This document shows positions 25,762-34,864 of a stretch of 64,000 bases of DNA, piece by piece (the stretch's first letter is position 1; every line of letters begins with the position of its first letter). The notes under the pieces were generated by a model. It searched no databases and was not told the origin of the DNA. It was given only the letters and a program-made list of their open reading frames with translations. The position numbers and the translations under genes were made by a program. The DNA is taken from contig JAKQVC010000064.1 in assembly GCA_029571985.1 (NCBI GenBank), positions 1 through 64,000 on the forward strand, given 5' to 3'. Source of the DNA: Bacteroidota bacterium. Its GTDB lineage: Bacteria; Bacteroidota; Bacteroidia; Chitinophagales; BACL12.

Positions 25762-28700
25762 TTAATTTGATATAATAATGGGTAAATTCAGCGTGTGAAT
25801 TTGAGCGTTTAGCCCAGCAACTTTAACCAGCACCATTTTCTCATAAGCAGCAAGCAGGTCGTTAATTTGTGTTTCCAAATCCTCGAAAACCAACTTTTGA
25901 TTGACTGATGGTTTAAAATTACCGGATGCAACAGCATTATACAAACCAGAAAGTTTATCATTTAATTTAATACCATAATTCAGCATATCCTGGTTGCTTT
26001 TATTACGCGTTTCGTACAGGTTATTCAGTATGGTGGTGATATCTGCATCAATTTCGGCAAAGGAATCTTTGAGCGATTGAGGCGCCAGTGTATCGAGTTT
26101 CTGTTGATAGTCAGCCATTTGCTTTTGCAGTGCCTGCATTTCTTTGATGCTATTTTGTGTTTTATTAAACAGCTCTAACACCTCCATTAAAAATGCATGT
26201 TGTTCGATATAATCTGATTTGGTAGCCATTGAATTTGGATCGGGCAATACTTCAAATGTCAGGATTGCCGAATCTGCACCATATTTAATTTTCGCACTAT
26301 ATGAACCTGGAGCAGCTGCAGGTCCTCCCGGAACTCCATTCCATAAAAACATGCCATCAATACTTATGCCGCCTGTATAATGCAAATCCCAATTCAAGTG
26401 ATTCAATCCGGGATGAACACTTATCTGATCTTCTTTCTGAGTTGCCGAAGTTGAAAACGTTCTGGCAATTTTTCCATTTTGATCTCTAATTTCTATGGAG
26501 CATGCAGCAACAGAATCATATCCTTTTGCATTTTGCATTTTTGGAACCCAGAAATTAAAAACTGCACCCGGCAAAGGATTTTTTCCGGCATTGCGTGGCT
26601 CTTCATTTTGCCAGCCACCAATCAGGTAAGCATCTCGCGCAGGCAATGCATGAAACGCATCCTTTTTGAGCGAAACACCCATTTCCTGCAATACGCTCAA
26701 ATCATCCAACATCCAAAAACCTCTGCCTTGGGTAGCGATAATAAGGTCGTTGTTTTTAATTGTCATATCCGTAATTGGAACCAGCGGTACATTAAATTGA
26801 AGCGGATGCCAATTTGCACCATCATCATAGGAAACATATAATCCGTATTCTGTTCCGCAATACAATAATCCCTCACGCACTTTATCGGCGCGTACCACAC
26901 GTGTAAAATGTGTTGGTGCAATACCATTTGTTATGCGTTTCCAGGTAGTACCATAATCATGGGTTACAAATATATAAGGTGTAAAATCATCACTTTTATA
27001 TCGGGTGGCAGCAACATAGAGTGTGCCTTTTCGAGTTGGGTCTGCTTCGAGTGCATTAATTTGTGCCCATGCCGGCAAATCTTTTGGTGTGATATTTTGC
27101 CAATTTGCACCATCATCTTTGGTGATATAAATAAGTCCGTCATCGCTTCCGGTATAGATGACGCCCTTCTCAACCGGAGATTCGGCGACTGCAAAAATGG
27201 TACAATAAACTTCTACACCAGTGTTATCCTTCGTAATAATGCCCCCACTCTTTTGTTGCTTTGATTTGTCGTTTGTGGTGAGGTCGGGCGACATGGCTAT
27301 CCACGTAGTGCCGTAATCTTCCGTATAAAAAAGCACATTTCCTGCAGCATATAATCTTTTGGGATTGTGCACGCTAAACAGAATGGGAAAATTCCACTGA
27401 AAGCGATATTTCTGCACATCGGCACCCTGACCGATAGGGTCATCAGGCCACACTGTAATATTGCGTTCATCGTCGGTGATATGATTATAGCAACCGATAT
27501 ATCCGGAATAATTACCACCATACACGATATCAGGATTCAGGGGGTCGGCAACAATAAATCCACTTTCAAAACCGGCAGTTGGTTCCCAATCATTTCGATT
27601 AATCTCACCATATTTTCCCTGATGACGAATGCGGAGAGATGAATTATCCTGCTGTGCACCTAAAATGCGATAAGGCACTGCATTATCTGTTGACACGCGA
27701 TAAATCTGTGCAGTTGGTTGATTATAATAGGAACTCCAGGTATTGCCGCCATTGAAACTCACCTGCGCGCCGCCATCATCCGCAATAATCATGCGTTGAT
27801 TATCTTGCGGGTCAATCCAAAATTGGTGATGATCACCATGAGGTGTAGAGATAGATGTAAAATGACCACCACCATCTGTGCTTTTCCAAAATTCAACATT
27901 CAGCACATAAATAGTATTCACTTCTTTGGTGTCGCAATAGATTTTGGAGAAGTACCATGCACGTTGGCGCACATTTGGATCTTCAGAAACTTTAGACCAC
28001 GTTTTGCCGGCATCTTTACTGGAAAATATGCCACCATTTTTCGCTTCAATAATGGCGTAATACACTGAAGGATTAACCGGACTGATACTCAGGCCGATGA
28101 TGCCCAAGGTATCAGTTGGTAAACCTTTTTGATGTGTAATTTCTGTCCAGGTATTTCCGCCATCCACCGTTTTGTAGATACCGGAACCGGGGCCACCACT
28201 TTCTAAGGCATACGGAGAACGTTTCACCTGCCAGAAACCGGCCAGCAAAATATCCGGATCACCCGGATCCATAACGAGGTCAGATGCCCCTGTTTGAGCA
28301 TCTACAAATAAGATTTGCTTCCAATTTTTACCTCCGTCAATGGATTTATAAATACCTCTTTCGGTATTCGGACCAAAAAGATGTCCGAGTGCAGCGCAGT
28401 ATACTATATCCGGATTTTTTGGATGCACGACTATTTGCATGATATGCCTGGTATCCGGCAAGCCAACAAATGACCATGTTCTGCCACTATTTACGCTTTT
28501 CCATACGCCAAATCCTTCACTCACATTTCCGCGCATACTATTTTCGCCCATCCCTACATACAGGATAGCCGGATCAGAAGGACTCACGGCAATAGCCCCA
28601 ACTGAGCCGCCAAAAAAACCATCAGATATATTGTGCCAGTTATTGCCTCCATCGGTTGTTTTCCATACGCCACCGCCGGTAGAACCAAAATAAAACACCT

Positions 28701-28893
28701 GTTTATTCACGGGATCAGCTGCCACTGCTGTGCTTCTTCCGCCCCTCCATGGTCCGATTTCGCGGAAGGATATGCTATTGGTAATGGTTGTATCAAAAGG
28801 TAAAGCAGGGGTTGTCTGCTTCGATTTTTGACTAAACACCGGGGATGCCGACAGGAGTAAAATACAAGAAAACAGGATAACTGACCTCATCAT
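25762..28893 (-). CDS. BNR/VPS10-like beta-propeller protein, secreted
   Basis: 1043 aa from the ATG at 28893, which starts a signal peptide (MMRSVILFSCILLLSASPVFSQ). An upstream frame to 28944 is not needed. Asp-box repeats recur across the first 750 residues: GGVWKTTDGGNNW, FGVWKSVNSGRTW, RGIYKSIDGGKNW, SGIYKTVDGGNTW and LIYITKDDGANW. They form one or two propellers of the sortilin/VPS10 kind. A C-terminal region with helical coils (FNKTQNSIKEMQALQKQMAD) ends the protein; no T9SS motif is obvious. It is often annotated as a glycosyl hydrolase, but no catalytic residues for that are visible. It is a paralogue in type of the protein at 1-1877. Confidence 0.88.
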   Translation of the reverse strand: MMRSVILFSCILLLSASPVFSQKSKQTTPALPFDTTITNSISFREIGPWRGGRSTAVAADPVNKQVFYFGSTGGGVWKTTDGGNNWHNISDGFFGGSVGAIAVSPSDPAILYVGMGENSMRGNVSEGFGVWKSVNSGRTWSFVGLPDTRHIMQIVVHPKNPDIVYCAALGHLFGPNTERGIYKSIDGGKNWKQILFVDAQTGASDLVMDPGDPDILLAGFWQVKRSPYALESGGPGSGIYKTVDGGNTWTEITHQKGLPTDTLGIIGLSISPVNPSVYYAIIEAKNGGIFSSKDAGKTWSKVSEDPNVRQRAWYFSKIYCDTKEVNTIYVLNVEFWKSTDGGGHFTSISTPHGDHHQFWIDPQDNQRMIIADDGGAQVSFNGGNTWSSYYNQPTAQIYRVSTDNAVPYRILGAQQDNSSLRIRHQGKYGEINRNDWEPTAGFESGFIVADPLNPDIVYGGNYSGYIGCYNHITDDERNITVWPDDPIGQGADVQKYRFQWNFPILFSVHNPKRLYAAGNVLFYTEDYGTTWIAMSPDLTTNDKSKQQKSGGIITKDNTGVEVYCTIFAVAESPVEKGVIYTGSDDGLIYITKDDGANWQNITPKDLPAWAQINALEADPTRKGTLYVAATRYKSDDFTPYIFVTHDYGTTWKRITNGIAPTHFTRVVRADKVREGLLYCGTEYGLYVSYDDGANWHPLQFNVPLVPITDMTIKNNDLIIATQGRGFWMLDDLSVLQEMGVSLKKDAFHALPARDAYLIGGWQNEEPRNAGKNPLPGAVFNFWVPKMQNAKGYDSVAACSIEIRDQNGKIARTFSTSATQKEDQISVHPGLNHLNWDLHYTGGISIDGMFLWNGVPGGPAAAPGSYSAKIKYGADSAILTFEVLPDPNSMATKSDYIEQHAFLMEVLELFNKTQNSIKEMQALQKQMADYQQKLDTLAPQSLKDSFAEIDADITTILNNLYETRNKSNQDMLNYGIKLNDKLSGLYNAVASGNFKPSVNQKLVFEDLETQINDLLAAYEKMVLVKVAGLNAQIHTLNLPIIISN

Positions 28894-28989
28894 AATATGC
28901 AGTTTGAGCAACCACGAAATACGGAAAAGCCTTTGGATAAACAAAACCGAAAATTGGCTTTCTCATTTTTATACACCAAAAAATCGCCC

Positions 28990-28997
28990 TATATTTG
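28990..28997 (+). promoter_or_regulatory. -7 box of the tRNA-Ser gene
   Basis: TATATTTG ends 4 nt before the first base of the tRNA (29002). A T-rich stretch lies near the -33 position, but there is no clean TTG. Confidence 0.45.
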
Positions 28998-29001
28998 CCC
29001 C

Positions 29002-29089
<88 letters not shown>

Positions 29090-29090
29090 A

Positions 29091-29217
29091 CAAATGATTA
29101 TTCAGCCTACCGCAGGCTGAATTTTTTATTTTGGGCAAATTGGACAAGCTCGCTTGGACAAGTTGAACGAAATAAAAAATACAGGTGAGCACAGCGAACT
29201 GGCTGAATAATCATTTG
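29091..29217 (+). repeat. Palindromic element, copy 1
   Basis: The outer arms at 29091-29107 and 29201-29217 are 17-bp perfect inverted repeats. Inside, the left arm also forms a local hairpin (TTCAGCCT/AGGCTGAA). A second inverted pair, ATTTTTTATTT at 29121-29131 with AAATAAAAAAT at 29170-29180, lies further in. The centre holds AAGC-TC-GCTT. The whole could fold as a long hairpin or a cloverleaf-like cruciform. Confidence 0.85.
29101..29131 (+). terminator. Terminator of tRNA-Ser inside the palindromic element
   Basis: The 8-bp stem TTCAGCCT/AGGCTGAA has an ACCGC loop and is followed by TTTTTTATTT. It begins 12 nt after the encoded CCA and is in the right orientation to end the tRNA transcript. 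The same stem can pair instead with the far right arm. Confidence 0.7.
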
Positions 29218-29252
29218 ATGATGCCTCCCCATGTAGGGATCATTTAATTAAC

Positions 29253-29272
29253 CCCTCTCTCTCCGCCAACAA
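29253..29272 (+). repeat. Copy of tRNA-Ser 3' tail (T1)
   Basis: CCCTCTCTCTCCGCCAACAA is a 20-bp exact copy of the tRNA 3' end plus 4 flanking bases (original at 29074-29093). Together the two copies flank palindromic element 1 as direct repeats, as an integrated element flanked by att-like sites would show. Confidence 0.8.
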
Positions 29273-29302
29273 CCTGTTGTTTATTTATTTTTCATTTCTG
29301 CG

Positions 29303-29381
29303 AACTTGAGGTGTGGCCCCGGAAGGGTTCCCCGCCTGCTTGACGCAGGAGGGCAGGGAATCCCTCTCTCTCCGCCAACAA
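29303..29381 (+). pseudogene. Degenerate 3' half of tRNA-Ser with a 28-nt insertion
   Basis: 29303-29330 resembles the variable arm and T-arm start of tRNA-Ser (TTGAGGTGTG then CCGG and GGGTTC). 29359-29381 repeats the T-arm end, acceptor and CCA. Between them, in the T loop, 29331-29358 is a short insert with the arms CCTGC/GCAGG around TTGAC. It cannot be a working tRNA because the 5' half and anticodon are missing. Confidence 0.7.
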
Positions 29382-29505
29382 ATTATCATACAGCCTACCG
29401 CAGGCTGTATTTTTTATTTAACCCAATTTGGACAAGCTCGCTTGGACAAATTGGGTTAAATAAAAAATACAGGTGAGCATAGCGAACTGGCTGTAGGATA
29501 ATTTG
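29379..29505 (+). repeat. Palindromic element, copy 2
   Basis: The outer arms 29379-29395 and 29489-29505 pair with one mismatch in 17. The central arms 29409-29430 and 29447-29468 pair perfectly over 22 bp. The local hairpin is ATACAGCCT/AGGCTGTAT, then TTTTTATTT. Compared with copy 1, bases in the stems differ on both sides, so pairing is kept (TTCAGCC with GGCTGAA becomes TACAGCC with GGCTGTA). Confidence 0.85.
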
Positions 29506-29585
29506 TTGAAGCCTCCCATTTCAGGGATCATGTCAATAATCCCAATTCGAATTGCATAGGATCTCTAAAGTATAAATTGGACAAG

Positions 29586-29693
29586 TTGGGTTAAATAAAA
29601 AATACAGGTGAGCATAGCGAACTGGCTGTAGGATAATTTGTTGAAGCCTCCCATCTCAGGGATCATGTCAATAATCCCAATTCGAATTGCATA
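29586..29693 (+). repeat. Palindromic element, copy 3 (right half only)
   Basis: This 108-nt block repeats 29451-29558 with one difference (T at 29520, C at 29655), a period of 135 nt. The left arm is absent, so the long hairpin cannot form. It ends with the palindrome CAATTCGAATTG, as does the end of copy 2. Confidence 0.85.
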
Positions 29694-29710
29694 ATCACTT
29701 AAGTATAAAT

Positions 29711-29805
29711 TGGACAAGTTGAACGAAATAAAAAATACAGGTGAGCATAGCGAACTGGCTGTAGGATAATTTGTTGAAGCACCCCATCTCAGGGATCATC
29801 AAATT
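29711..29805 (+). repeat. Palindromic element, copy 4 (right half only)
   Basis: It has the same right arm as copies 2 and 3 (AATACAGGTGAGCATAGCG and following), but its first part (GTTGAACGAAAT) matches copy 1. It is therefore a mosaic. It is followed by a tRNA tail copy at 29806. Confidence 0.8.
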
Positions 29806-29824
29806 AATCCCTCTCTCTCAACAA
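29806..29824 (+). repeat. Shortened copy of tRNA-Ser 3' tail (T3)
   Basis: AATCCCTCTCTCTCAACAA matches the tRNA 3' end and flank but lacks the CGCC of the acceptor/CCA. It marks the right edge of the repeat array. Confidence 0.7.
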
Positions 29825-29881
29825 ATTACCTATGTATGAGCCGGTATTTCAGGGTACTAAATACCCATATACACACTTCGA

Positions 29882-32800
29882 TTACCTGATCAATTCAACT
29901 AAGGCTGTATGCGCAGTATTTGCTGTAATGGTTTTCAAAATATACATGCCGGAGACACATTGGTCAGGCAGGTAAAAGCTACCTGATACTTCACCATGCG
30001 AAACCTGTAAGTTTATTTCCGTTATAAACCGACCCTGCATATCAAAAATGGCTAATGGTAACGCGCCGGTATAATCATCTGCAAGCTGCATTTCGGTATA
30101 TATGATTCCGGATGATGGATTTGGCCAATACGAAATTATCGGGTCGGGCTTCACCTCTTCAGCGCCTTCATGACAGGTATTAATAATACTGTACGACAAA
30201 GATGTTTTACTACAACCATAAATGTTTGTCACTGTAACACGATAGTTACCTGCTGTTGTTGCAAAGTAGGTTACGTTAGTGGCTCCGCTGATAGGAACAG
30301 CGCTTTTCAGCCATTGATATGTTAACCCGCCGCCGCCGTTCGCTTTAAGTTTTATACTGGGATCAAAACAAATATTATTAAAAAAATCAATATTCGTGAT
30401 GGTGGCTGTTGGAATGGGTGATATGGAAATAATTACATCGTTTGACCAAACAGTACACGATGGAGCAACAGTAACTACACAAGCATAAGTGCCCGCTTTG
30501 GTAACTGTAAATGTTGCATTTGTTGCACCAGAAATGTTTGTGCCATTTCTTGTCCATTGAAACGTATAACCCGGTCCGCTACTGCAGGTTAAAATCTGAG
30601 ATGAACCGCTGCAAATGGCAATTGTGCCGGCCGGGGTAACATCTGCAACAATAAAATTATCTGCATATCCATCACAGTCATTATCTAAACCATCACACAC
30701 TTCCGGATTACCTGGATAACTTTCAGCAGCGTCATCATGGCAATCGCCGGCATTCAACACATAACCAACAGGCAAGCCACAACCTGTAATAAACACATCC
30801 GGATTTCCATAACTATCACCATCAGCATCAGCATAGTAGGTTTCATTTTCTGTAAACACAATCGCTGTTCCCGGACTAACCGATGTGCAACCGGTTATGT
30901 CATCCGTTACTGTTGTGTAAAAAGTATAGGTGCCTGGTGTCGGTACTGTCGGGGAAATTATTTCGCCCTCACCAATAAAGGCTGGTGGTTCTGTAAACCA
31001 GTTATAGGTATAATTACTATTTCCTGTAACCACAATATTATCAAGACCCCAGGCATTGATACTAAATGAATTTTCACCGGAAGCAGTAAACCGAATTTGG
31101 AAACGCTTGCCATTCATTCCGGAAAGCAGTTGATTTATTCTGTGATATGTAAACACAGATGCACCAATGGTGTTTGAAAACACCTCCAGCGTATTCCATG
31201 TAACAGCATCAATATCCTTATAGGAAACGGTAAATTGTTCGCTTGTTGCAGATGTGAAATTATCGAGGAGCACATCATAATTCAGGAATACTTCTGCAGC
31301 ACCTGTACCATCAATAATTGGACTTACGATAGAACAACTGTAATTCGTAAGGCTTGGCGTCCACGTAAAATATGCTGTTGGTGCTGCTGCGCCTTCTGGA
31401 ATATAATCATCCCAACCCATCCAGTTATCGCAGGCATCCGGATTTTCCCAGCCGCTGGTTGTATAATCAGAAGCATCCCAATATTCAGCAAATAACACTG
31501 CAGGATCTGGTCCTATCGCGGTTAAGGTCATTTCTGCACCAATACATGTGGTGTCGGTTGATGCCATTATGGAGATGCTTTCCGGTTCTTCATAAATACT
31601 CACCGACATCGATTCAGAAGATGTCTGACAAACACCATCTGAAACAACAGCAGTATATATACCGGCAGTTGCGGCCACATAGATATTATTCGTTTCACCA
31701 AAAATATCTGCGCCATATCGCTGCCATTGAATGATATTGATTGTATCTGTTTCAATGTGTAGGGTGATATCTGCACCAGCGCAGGTGCTGGAGTCTGTCG
31801 TGCCGATGATATTTACTTCCGGCTGTGGCAATACATCTATGTTGACGGGAACAGAAGTTGACCACAATCCGCTAGTAGTGCAGGTTAATTTACACGCATA
31901 GACAGCTGATGCTGTTAAGGTGCACACATAAGATGAATCTGTTGCACCGGGAATATCTACATAGGTGCTGTCAGGATGTACAGCTGTTTGCCACTGATAT
32001 GTAATATCCGGACCTGATTCTGCATCCTCCAAATGTACATGGATTTCAGTTTGCGGACAATAAGGCACATCATCTGTAAAGGCAATACCGGCATCCGGTG
32101 CAATAGTACATCCTTCAGGCGGTGTAAAGGTAAAGTTGAGCCCCATAACAGGATATACAAACGGAGAGAAGCTACAGGTTGCTGTATTATTTAATCCTTT
32201 GGAAGTAAAATACCAGTTAAAATTCGTTTTACGAGTATGAAAATCATCAACTGTTGCTCCGCTTAACCCTACAGTGATATTTTTATATGAATAAGGAAAT
32301 CCGGGACCATACCTGAACTGAATCGTATTATCACTTTCTTTCAAAATAATCTGGGCTGAAAATTCGCTGAAACCATAATTATAAAATCCCCAATTAGACC
32401 ATTGGATAATAAATGAACGATTTGGCGCTGTGCCTACCACACCATATGAAATATCCCTTCCAAACGCACATCCGTATAAATCATTTGCAAATACAGCTAT
32501 AATATCTGATTCATTGCTCAGCACTTGTGCATATACCAACGGTGCAATTCCGCCCATTTTGATATAACCATTCGCGTGAATGCCTAATGTTGTAAAAGGT
32601 GTATTATGATAAAAGAAAGTAAAGGGCAATGTAATCAAACCGGTGGCCTGATCATCATAACAGCCAGGTGACGTAGTCATAACAGTAGTATTTCCTGCCT
32701 GCACCGGTAAATAGGCCCACATAAAACTGGTAAAGGACATTCCGGCAGCAGTTGCAGCGGGCGACCATTGCAGAATTAATCCGTTATCCGGATGTACGCT

Positions 32801-33445
32801 ACCGGAATAGGTACATTTATCCGTAATGGCACCGGATGTAGTTGCAGACCAATCAGTTGTGGTAGTACGTGTTTGAAAATCAGCCACAGCATTTCCACTC
32901 ACACCAACCGTCATTGCTGTAGATGTGGCTCCCGAACAATTACCATAATTTAATTGAATTTTATTTGAGCCTTCATATAATCGTAGTTGCACATTAAATT
33001 CACCCGTTCCTGCAGGTTGAAGTCCCCAGTTGTTCCACTGTACCACAAATTGCCGATATGGTGCGACACCATAAGCTACATAAGAAAGTTCATGTCCGGA
33101 TGCACATGCATATAAATCTCCGGCAAATACGGCGATGGTGTTTGGAAGTGATGCGAGTACATCTGTTGTTACATTTGTAGTTGAAGCACCAAAAGTGATA
33201 TATCCATTTACGGAAACGGAAATCGTATTATAATTTACACCACAATACGTAAATGTAAATGGAAGGTTGATTGCATTAAACTCTGCATCATCTGTACAGC
33301 TGACATCATCCGCTAAAACTGCTCCATTACCTAACTGACTATATGTTTTAAAAGCCGGCTCAAACTGATAATCTGCTACCTGAGCGTGCAGATAACCAGG
33401 TAATAAAATGCAGATACAAATAATTAGACGAAAAGTAGTTTGCAT
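29882..33445 (-). CDS. T9SS type A cargo with Ig-like and MopE-like domains
   Basis: 1187 aa from the ATG at 33445, where a signal peptide begins (MQTTFRLIICICILLPGYLHAQ); the frame runs back to 33478. The first 420 residues contain two similar halves (NGYITFGASTTNV..., NGYIKMGGIAPLVY...), like repeated surface beta domains. Ig/PKD-like domains follow (YQWQTAVHPDS, IIQWQRYG), then a MAM-like part (WENPDACDNWMGWDDY) and a MopE-like Ca-binding block (DADGDSYGNPD ... NPEVCDGLDNDCDG). Two more Ig-like domains come before the C-terminal T9SS domain (SYWPNPSSG ... SGMYILKT). It would be carried across the outer membrane and held at the surface. It is 48 nt from the next gene upstream. Confidence 0.9.
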   Translation of the reverse strand: MQTTFRLIICICILLPGYLHAQVADYQFEPAFKTYSQLGNGAVLADDVSCTDDAEFNAINLPFTFTYCGVNYNTISVSVNGYITFGASTTNVTTDVLASLPNTIAVFAGDLYACASGHELSYVAYGVAPYRQFVVQWNNWGLQPAGTGEFNVQLRLYEGSNKIQLNYGNCSGATSTAMTVGVSGNAVADFQTRTTTTDWSATTSGAITDKCTYSGSVHPDNGLILQWSPAATAAGMSFTSFMWAYLPVQAGNTTVMTTSPGCYDDQATGLITLPFTFFYHNTPFTTLGIHANGYIKMGGIAPLVYAQVLSNESDIIAVFANDLYGCAFGRDISYGVVGTAPNRSFIIQWSNWGFYNYGFSEFSAQIILKESDNTIQFRYGPGFPYSYKNITVGLSGATVDDFHTRKTNFNWYFTSKGLNNTATCSFSPFVYPVMGLNFTFTPPEGCTIAPDAGIAFTDDVPYCPQTEIHVHLEDAESGPDITYQWQTAVHPDSTYVDIPGATDSSYVCTLTASAVYACKLTCTTSGLWSTSVPVNIDVLPQPEVNIIGTTDSSTCAGADITLHIETDTINIIQWQRYGADIFGETNNIYVAATAGIYTAVVSDGVCQTSSESMSVSIYEEPESISIMASTDTTCIGAEMTLTAIGPDPAVLFAEYWDASDYTTSGWENPDACDNWMGWDDYIPEGAAAPTAYFTWTPSLTNYSCSIVSPIIDGTGAAEVFLNYDVLLDNFTSATSEQFTVSYKDIDAVTWNTLEVFSNTIGASVFTYHRINQLLSGMNGKRFQIRFTASGENSFSINAWGLDNIVVTGNSNYTYNWFTEPPAFIGEGEIISPTVPTPGTYTFYTTVTDDITGCTSVSPGTAIVFTENETYYADADGDSYGNPDVFITGCGLPVGYVLNAGDCHDDAAESYPGNPEVCDGLDNDCDGYADNFIVADVTPAGTIAICSGSSQILTCSSGPGYTFQWTRNGTNISGATNATFTVTKAGTYACVVTVAPSCTVWSNDVIISISPIPTATITNIDFFNNICFDPSIKLKANGGGGLTYQWLKSAVPISGATNVTYFATTAGNYRVTVTNIYGCSKTSLSYSIINTCHEGAEEVKPDPIISYWPNPSSGIIYTEMQLADDYTGALPLAIFDMQGRFITEINLQVSHGEVSGSFYLPDQCVSGMYILKTITANTAHTALVELIR

Positions 33446-33492
33446 TATGGTATGTGCTTTATAAGCAGGCAATTTCAAATGCCTTTTACGAA

Positions 33493-34809
33493 TTAATGTT
33501 GAATCAGTATTTTAACCGAATAGATACCTTCAGGATGTGCTACCGTTAATTGATACATGCCATTCGGAAAAGCGTTGGTCGACAACGTAAATGCATGCCC
33601 ATAATCAAGTGAAACCATATCGGTCATAACCATCTGTCCATTGAGAGATGCCAGTGTGCAGTACACCTCTCCTGAAATTTCCTGCGGCATGCCAATCGTT
33701 AACCAGTCTGATGCCGGATTTGGATATGCCTGAATTTCAGCCGCGGATACATGCGGATGTCCAGAACGCACATTATCCGGACAATCCATCCAGGCTGCAC
33801 CATCCAGATACCATTTGCCGGTTACCAGATTTGATTCGAGGAAGTCGATAAACATCATAGCCTCTTTTCCTTTTCCACTTTCCTCAAGATGAAATCCACC
33901 ACCGGTATCATCATCTCTGTATTCTTCGCAACTCCAGGTTAGTCCATCAATTGCACGTGGATTTGTTCCATCTGCCCACCAATAAGGTCCCCATGAAATC
34001 CAGGGTACTTTCTTATCCGGTCCTTCAAATGCCAAAGCAGGATCTCCTGCAATTTGCCGCTCTATCAGCACTTTAATAGCCAGATTACCCCAATACGCTT
34101 TTGGTTCGGCTAATGCCTCATATAATTCATGTGATGGATGTGTGTATCCGGTATAATGAAAGCCTGTAAAAAATACCTGTTTCACATTGGCCATTGAATC
34201 CTGAATGCGTTGTAACAAAGTGATATACTGGTTCACCGTTGTTTTGATATATAAAATACTATCATCAATAGGTAATTCTGTATGTGTTTGCATCCAAACA
34301 ATCTGAATATTATCCCAGGTATCACCACGGGCATCAATTTTTTCCTGTAAGTAATCCCAATAATCTGTACTGGTTGTATCAATCATGGTAGTCAGGTCCT
34401 TCCCACCATAAAATAATCCCTTCAATTTTAAACAGGGATTTACGCCTACATAATCCCAAGTTTTCAGTGAATCCACCATGGCATTATAGGCATTACTCGC
34501 AGTTGAACCTCCCATGCCGATAACCAGCACATTGCCATCTTCCCAATCCACATCGCCAACATTATTTAAAGGGACCATCGCATTAGAAAGCGCCTTCCCT
34601 TTATTCAGGTGCGTTTCCGGAATGTCATTCATAAAGTAGGGATACAATCCTCCACGGAAGGGCCCATACCTCGTATAACCCATATCTGTAAGTGGAATCA
34701 GTCCTGTTGAATCATTGTCGCAATTTAATTCGAGTTGCGCATGAACAGACTGGTTGAGGCCTATGCAAAGTACAAGCAGGACCGCAACAGTTTGTAAACG
34801 GTTTTTCAT
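33493..34809 (-). CDS. T9SS type A cargo, SGNH-hydrolase-like
   Basis: 438 aa with a signal peptide (MKNRLQTVAVLLVLCIGLNQSVHAQ). The body has VLVIGMGGSTASN, which could be an SGNH/GDSL block I with the nucleophile Ser, WMQTHTELP, and near residue 310 DDDTGGGFHLEESGKGKEAM, similar to block V of SGNH enzymes with its His. This is only a likeness, not a firm call. The T9SS domain at the end reads IQAYPNPASDWL ... FPNGMYQLTV. It has a well-formed promoter of its own at 34865-34896. Confidence 0.82.
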   Translation of the reverse strand: MKNRLQTVAVLLVLCIGLNQSVHAQLELNCDNDSTGLIPLTDMGYTRYGPFRGGLYPYFMNDIPETHLNKGKALSNAMVPLNNVGDVDWEDGNVLVIGMGGSTASNAYNAMVDSLKTWDYVGVNPCLKLKGLFYGGKDLTTMIDTTSTDYWDYLQEKIDARGDTWDNIQIVWMQTHTELPIDDSILYIKTTVNQYITLLQRIQDSMANVKQVFFTGFHYTGYTHPSHELYEALAEPKAYWGNLAIKVLIERQIAGDPALAFEGPDKKVPWISWGPYWWADGTNPRAIDGLTWSCEEYRDDDTGGGFHLEESGKGKEAMMFIDFLESNLVTGKWYLDGAAWMDCPDNVRSGHPHVSAAEIQAYPNPASDWLTIGMPQEISGEVYCTLASLNGQMVMTDMVSLDYGHAFTLSTNAFPNGMYQLTVAHPEGIYSVKILIQH

Positions 34810-34864
34810 TGTGTGTGTGTCTTAATATGCCCGGATTAAGGCCGAGGAGAATCTTAATCAATAA

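Larger units (their letters stand above)
29090..29881. other. Gene-free repeat region, about 790 bp
   Basis: Between tRNA-Ser and the convergent T9SS gene I see no coding frame worth calling. The region is made of four copies of a palindromic element (two whole, two right halves), three copies of the tRNA 3' tail and one degenerate tRNA 3' half. These are listed separately. Nothing encodes a transposase or integrase. Confidence 0.85.

Noticed and set aside
25762-28893. Sialidase or glycosyl hydrolase activity for the BNR protein
   Set aside because: Asp-box repeats alone do not show a catalytic triad; binding or peptidase-related roles are equally possible.
29090-29830. CRISPR array
   Set aside because: The repeats are long, palindromic, unequal in spacing and partly truncated, with no unique spacers of even length and no cas genes.
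29090-29830. Insertion sequence with transposase
   Set aside because: No frame in the region encodes a transposase or a credible protein; the short frames cross the hairpins and the tRNA.
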